NCBI RefSeq assembly: GCF_047556435.1 | Contig: NZ_CP180210.1 | Span: 1,488,001-1,552,000, forward strand | Origin: Alteromonas sp047556435 | GTDB taxonomy: Bacteria > Pseudomonadota > Gammaproteobacteria > Enterobacterales > Alteromonadaceae | Direction: 5' to 3' | DNA length: 64,000 nt | Shown here: piece by piece, positions 63,252 through 64,000 of the stretch | How positions within the stretch are numbered: the first letter of the stretch is position 1 | Layout: each line of letters begins with the position of its first letter | The notes under the pieces: generated by a model | Database searches by the model: none | What the model saw: the letters and a program-made list of their open reading frames with translations, nothing else | Told to the model about the DNA's origin: nothing | Program-made: the position numbers and the translations under genes

Positions 63252-64000
63252 TGGCTAATACCGTTATTCGACAATATGTAGTGCGGGGCGTCACCTTGTG
63301 TGCCGCCCTTGCCGTATCTGCAGGTGTCTCAGCGCAGGCGCCGGTCTACGACGTAAACGGCAATGAGAACAGTCTGGAAAAACGGATTGCTATCCTTGAA
63401 CGTATGGTGGATAGCCGGACCGACATGCAACATCGTTTGCAGCAGCAAATCGATACCATGCAGGGCGAGGTTGATGAACTTCGTGGTGCGCTTGAGGTTA
63501 ACACTAACAAGCTTGAAAAAGTGCTGGAGCGTCAGCGTGAGCTCTATTTAGAGATCGACAAACGCGTTGAAGCACTCAAGCAATCTGGCGTCGGTGGAAG
63601 CGTAAGTACAGGCTCACAGCCGTCCATGCCTTCAACAGAGTCGGGTTCAGGTAGTTCGCAACCTGTTGCACCAGCAGGACAAGATGAGGCTTCAGCATAT
63701 GATAATGCAGTAAACCTTATTCTGAAATCCCGCGAGTACGACAAAGCGATTCCCGCGTTTCAGTCTTTTATCCAGCGATTCCCTAATAGTGAATTTGCAC
63801 CCAATGCACATTACTGGCTAGGTCAGTTGTTGTTTAATAAGCAGGCGTGGGCTGAAGCAGAAGAGCAGTTTCAGATTGTTTCGAACCGGTTCAGCGATTC
63901 AACCAAACGACCAGACGCGTTGTTGAAGCTTGGTGTTATCGCTGAGCGGCAGGGGAATGCATCGTCTGCCAGAGATTTTTTTCAGCAGGTGATATCGCAA
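63251..64000 (+). CDS. cpoB: Cell division coordinator CpoB (YbgF), 3' end outside the window
   Basis: The first 250 residues are present. A signal peptide (cleavage near SAQA) is followed by an N-terminal coiled coil (about 38-110), a Ser/Gly/Pro/Gln linker and TPR repeats beginning at AYDNAVNLILKSREYDKAIPAFQ. CpoB binds TolA and links septal peptidoglycan synthesis to outer-membrane constriction. The frame is open at base 64000, so the C-terminus is cut by the edge. Start ATG 63251 overlaps the pal stop. Confidence 0.95.
   Translation, partial: MANTVIRQYVVRGVTLCAALAVSAGVSAQAPVYDVNGNENSLEKRIAILERMVDSRTDMQHRLQQQIDTMQGEVDELRGALEVNTNKLEKVLERQRELYLEIDKRVEALKQSGVGGSVSTGSQPSMPSTESGSGSSQPVAPAGQDEASAYDNAVNLILKSREYDKAIPAFQSFIQRFPNSEFAPNAHYWLGQLLFNKQAWAEAEEQFQIVSNRFSDSTKRPDALLKLGVIAERQGNASSARDFFQQVISQ

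Noticed and set aside
1..64000. CRISPR arrays, insertion sequences, tRNA or rRNA genes, prophage
   Set aside because: I scanned the gaps for repeated spacers, cloverleaf ends, transposase signatures and phage genes and saw none; this was by eye only.

Overview
The window looks like chromosome of a marine gammaproteobacterium of the Alteromonadales, most likely Alteromonadaceae (Alteromonas- or Salinimonas-like). The basis is protein similarity recalled by eye, a base composition near 50% GC, and the order of the housekeeping genes; no database search was run. Almost all sequence is coding. I saw no rRNA, tRNA, CRISPR array, insertion sequence or prophage.

Layout. 0-1.5 kb: ffh (signal recognition particle GTPase). 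1.8-2.7 kb: a periplasmic solute-binding-like protein. 2.7-9.4 kb: a WYL-domain repressor-like gene with a perfect 15-bp palindrome over its promoter, followed by a translationally coupled three-gene SMC/MukB-like operon (ATPase, MksE-like, kleisin-like). 9.9-13.4 kb: a TerB-like protein, a lipoprotein hydrolase, a second-type methionine aminopeptidase paired with a ParD-like protein, and a host-attachment-family protein. 13.8-20 kb: an RND efflux pump with its adaptor, and an ABC exporter, all on the minus strand. 20.4-25.7 kb: an ABC-2 transporter, an amidohydrolase with a CIA30-like tail, and a DesK/DesR-type two-component pair in one operon. 25.9-27.8 kb: rpsP-rimM-trmD-rplS. 28.1-31.4 kb: a TRIC-family channel, then aroF-tyrA behind TyrR boxes. 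31.5-38.8 kb: a chemoreceptor, a pepsin-like aspartic protease, a candidate split-borosin RiPP cluster (N-methyltransferase, GNAT, 63-residue precursor) and a TPR-GGDEF protein. 38.8-40.1 kb: pheA with its pheL attenuator. 40.2-46.4 kb: signalling genes (tandem receiver, YciH, STAS plus receiver-phosphatase-kinase partner-switching pair, TerB-like, GGDEF-EAL). 46.5-50.4 kb: an EF-hand protein behind a sigma54-like promoter, then a glrK-qseG-glrR set. 50.5-53.8 kb: an S9 peptidase lipoprotein and a DUF72 protein. 54-58.5 kb: aspS-nudB-ruvC-ruvA-ruvB. 58.6-58.8 kb: a candidate small RNA on the minus strand. 58.9 kb to the end: ybgC-tolQRAB-pal-cpoB, with cpoB cut by the window edge.

How the genes fit together. 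In E. coli ffh, rpsP-rimM-trmD-rplS, aroF-tyrA and pheA are near neighbours. Here the same backbone is opened twice: about 24 kb of efflux, SMC and signalling genes sit between ffh and rpsP, and about 7.4 kb sits between tyrA and pheA. The second insert holds the most unusual content, the borosin-like peptide N-methylation cluster. The aromatic amino acid genes carry two visible control layers: TyrR-type operators before aroF-tyrA and a Phe-rich leader peptide with terminator before pheA.

The two systems most worth following are the borosin-like cluster at 35.2-37.0 kb, possibly with the neighbouring pepsin-like protease, and the WYL-controlled SMC complex at 2.7-9.4 kb, which lacks the JetD nuclease of Wadjet systems.
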